47,479 nt of DNA from Thiotrichaceae bacterium (GTDB lineage Bacteria > Pseudomonadota > Gammaproteobacteria > Thiotrichales > Thiotrichaceae), in assembly GCA_026989335.1 (NCBI GenBank), contig JALSJN010000072.1, positions 1 to 47,479 of the forward strand, read 5' to 3'. A program made the position numbers and the translations under genes. The notes beneath the pieces are model-generated. The model saw only the letters and a list, made by a program, of their open reading frames with translations. It had not been told where the DNA came from and made no database searches. How positions within the stretch are numbered: position 1 is the first letter of the stretch; the number at the start of each line of letters is the position of its first letter. Shown here piece after piece: positions 46,890 through 47,479 of this stretch.

Positions 46890-47479
46890 CTACGCTGACA
46901 ATTCTTCAGTAAGAAAATCTATCAACACCCTAACTCGTCGGGTTAAATTCCGATTGAGTGGATAGAGTGCAGAAATTGAAACAGAAGGAAGGTAGTAATC
47001 TTCAAGCAGTAAACATAACTCGTTTTTTTCAAGATGATGTTTGAACATGATGCTAGGGCCAAAGCAAACTCCCAACCCTTTAAGTGCAGCATTGAGAATA
47101 TACTGACCATCATTACAGCTTAAGCTACCATGTGCATTGACAGCGATTGTTTCACCGTTAGGTAAGTAAAAAGGCCACTGTCGGCTGAGCTGTGAGGCGC
47201 TGTAAATTAAACAGTTATGCTGGGTAAGTTCCTTTGGCTCACTAGGTTTACCATATTGTTTAATGTATTTTGGAGAGGCTACTACTTGAAACTCACAATG
47301 AGTTAGCTTGCGACACATCATGGTTGAATCTTCTAGCTCACCTATCCTCAAAGCTAAATCTATACTCTCTTCAACCAAGTCTACATTGCTTCCACTGGTA
47401 ATAATGTCTAGTTCAATGTCTGGGTACGCTTGCTGAAATCTTATCAGTACCGATCCCATTTCAGACATTATAAAACTTT
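46890..47479 (-). CDS. LysR-family regulator, partial (5' end beyond window)
   Basis: About 196 C-terminal residues of a LysR-type regulator are present; the frame stays open to the window edge (SFIMSEMGSV and upstream), so the helix-turn-helix is outside. The visible part is the co-inducer domain, with RFQQAYPDIELDIITSG, DLALRIGELEDSTMMCRKL and LNAALKGLGVCFGPSIMF. It ends VLIDFLTEELSA. It resembles the group related to DsdC/CrgA-like activators, but the target is unknown. Confidence 0.9.
   Translation of the reverse strand, partial: SFIMSEMGSVLIRFQQAYPDIELDIITSGSNVDLVEESIDLALRIGELEDSTMMCRKLTHCEFQVVASPKYIKQYGKPSEPKELTQHNCLIYSASQLSRQWPFYLPNGETIAVNAHGSLSCNDGQYILNAALKGLGVCFGPSIMFKHHLEKNELCLLLEDYYLPSVSISALYPLNRNLTRRVRVLIDFLTEELSA

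Overview
The window is an A+T-rich chromosomal segment from a gammaproteobacterial sulfur oxidizer. The main evidence is a complete dsrABEFHCMKLJOP cluster in the Allochromatium vinosum order, including the oxidizer-associated genes dsrEFH and dsrL. The housekeeping blocks (iscRSUA-hscBA-fdx-iscX, hflKC-yjeT-purA, ftsK-lolA) also have gammaproteobacterial layouts. I cannot name the genus from sequence alone. No rRNA, tRNA or CRISPR array was seen.

Layout. 1-1,270: gene wreckage, namely the 3' part of a P1B metal ATPase gene, a decayed MerR-type regulator and an IS3-family transposase fragment. 1,350-7,376: an IscR-controlled Fe-S assembly operon, interrupted by two hairpins. 7,499-15,105 (minus strand): a Pil-Chp-like chemosensory cluster (receiver, CheW, PilJ-like receptor, hybrid CheA, second response regulator) with no methyltransferase or methylesterase gene. 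15,293-17,282 (minus strand): a Cas6/Cmx6-like protein without a CRISPR array, a 65-residue unknown and a TauD/TfdA-type dioxygenase, facing away from dsrA. 17,685-28,965: the dsr operon, closed by a strong terminator and divided by three internal hairpins. 28,966-29,959: no intact gene, but a frameshifted IS3-family remnant where dsrN often lies. 29,960-31,862: two unknown proteins, one a lipoprotein. 31,895-33,643 (minus strand): trxB and aat. 33,981-45,227: ftsK, lolA, thiL, pgpA, a hypothetical gene, hflK, hflC, yjeT, hisZ, purA and rsuA. 45,322-47,479: a methyltransferase and small membrane protein pair divergent from an HxlR regulator, then a LysR gene cut by the window edge.

How the genes fit together. 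The Isc machinery supplies [2Fe-2S] and [4Fe-4S] clusters, which the dsr products use heavily: DsrAB sirohaem-[4Fe-4S], DsrK, DsrL and DsrO. DsrEFH passes sulfur to DsrC, DsrAB oxidizes it, and the DsrMKJOP membrane complex links the DsrC redox cycle to the quinone pool.

Most interesting points: (i) the two IS3 remnants, 28 kb apart and in opposite orientation, are complementary halves of one kind of transposase, as an inversion of the whole isc-chemosensory-dsr block would leave; (ii) an orphan Cas6/Cmx6-like protein lies next to dsr; (iii) DsrA has Ser in place of an expected cluster Cys; (iv) DsrJ's only non-haem Cys is in a lipobox-like context; (v) a 19-bp perfect hairpin separates iscA from hscB; (vi) a 24-bp palindrome lies between trxB and ftsK.
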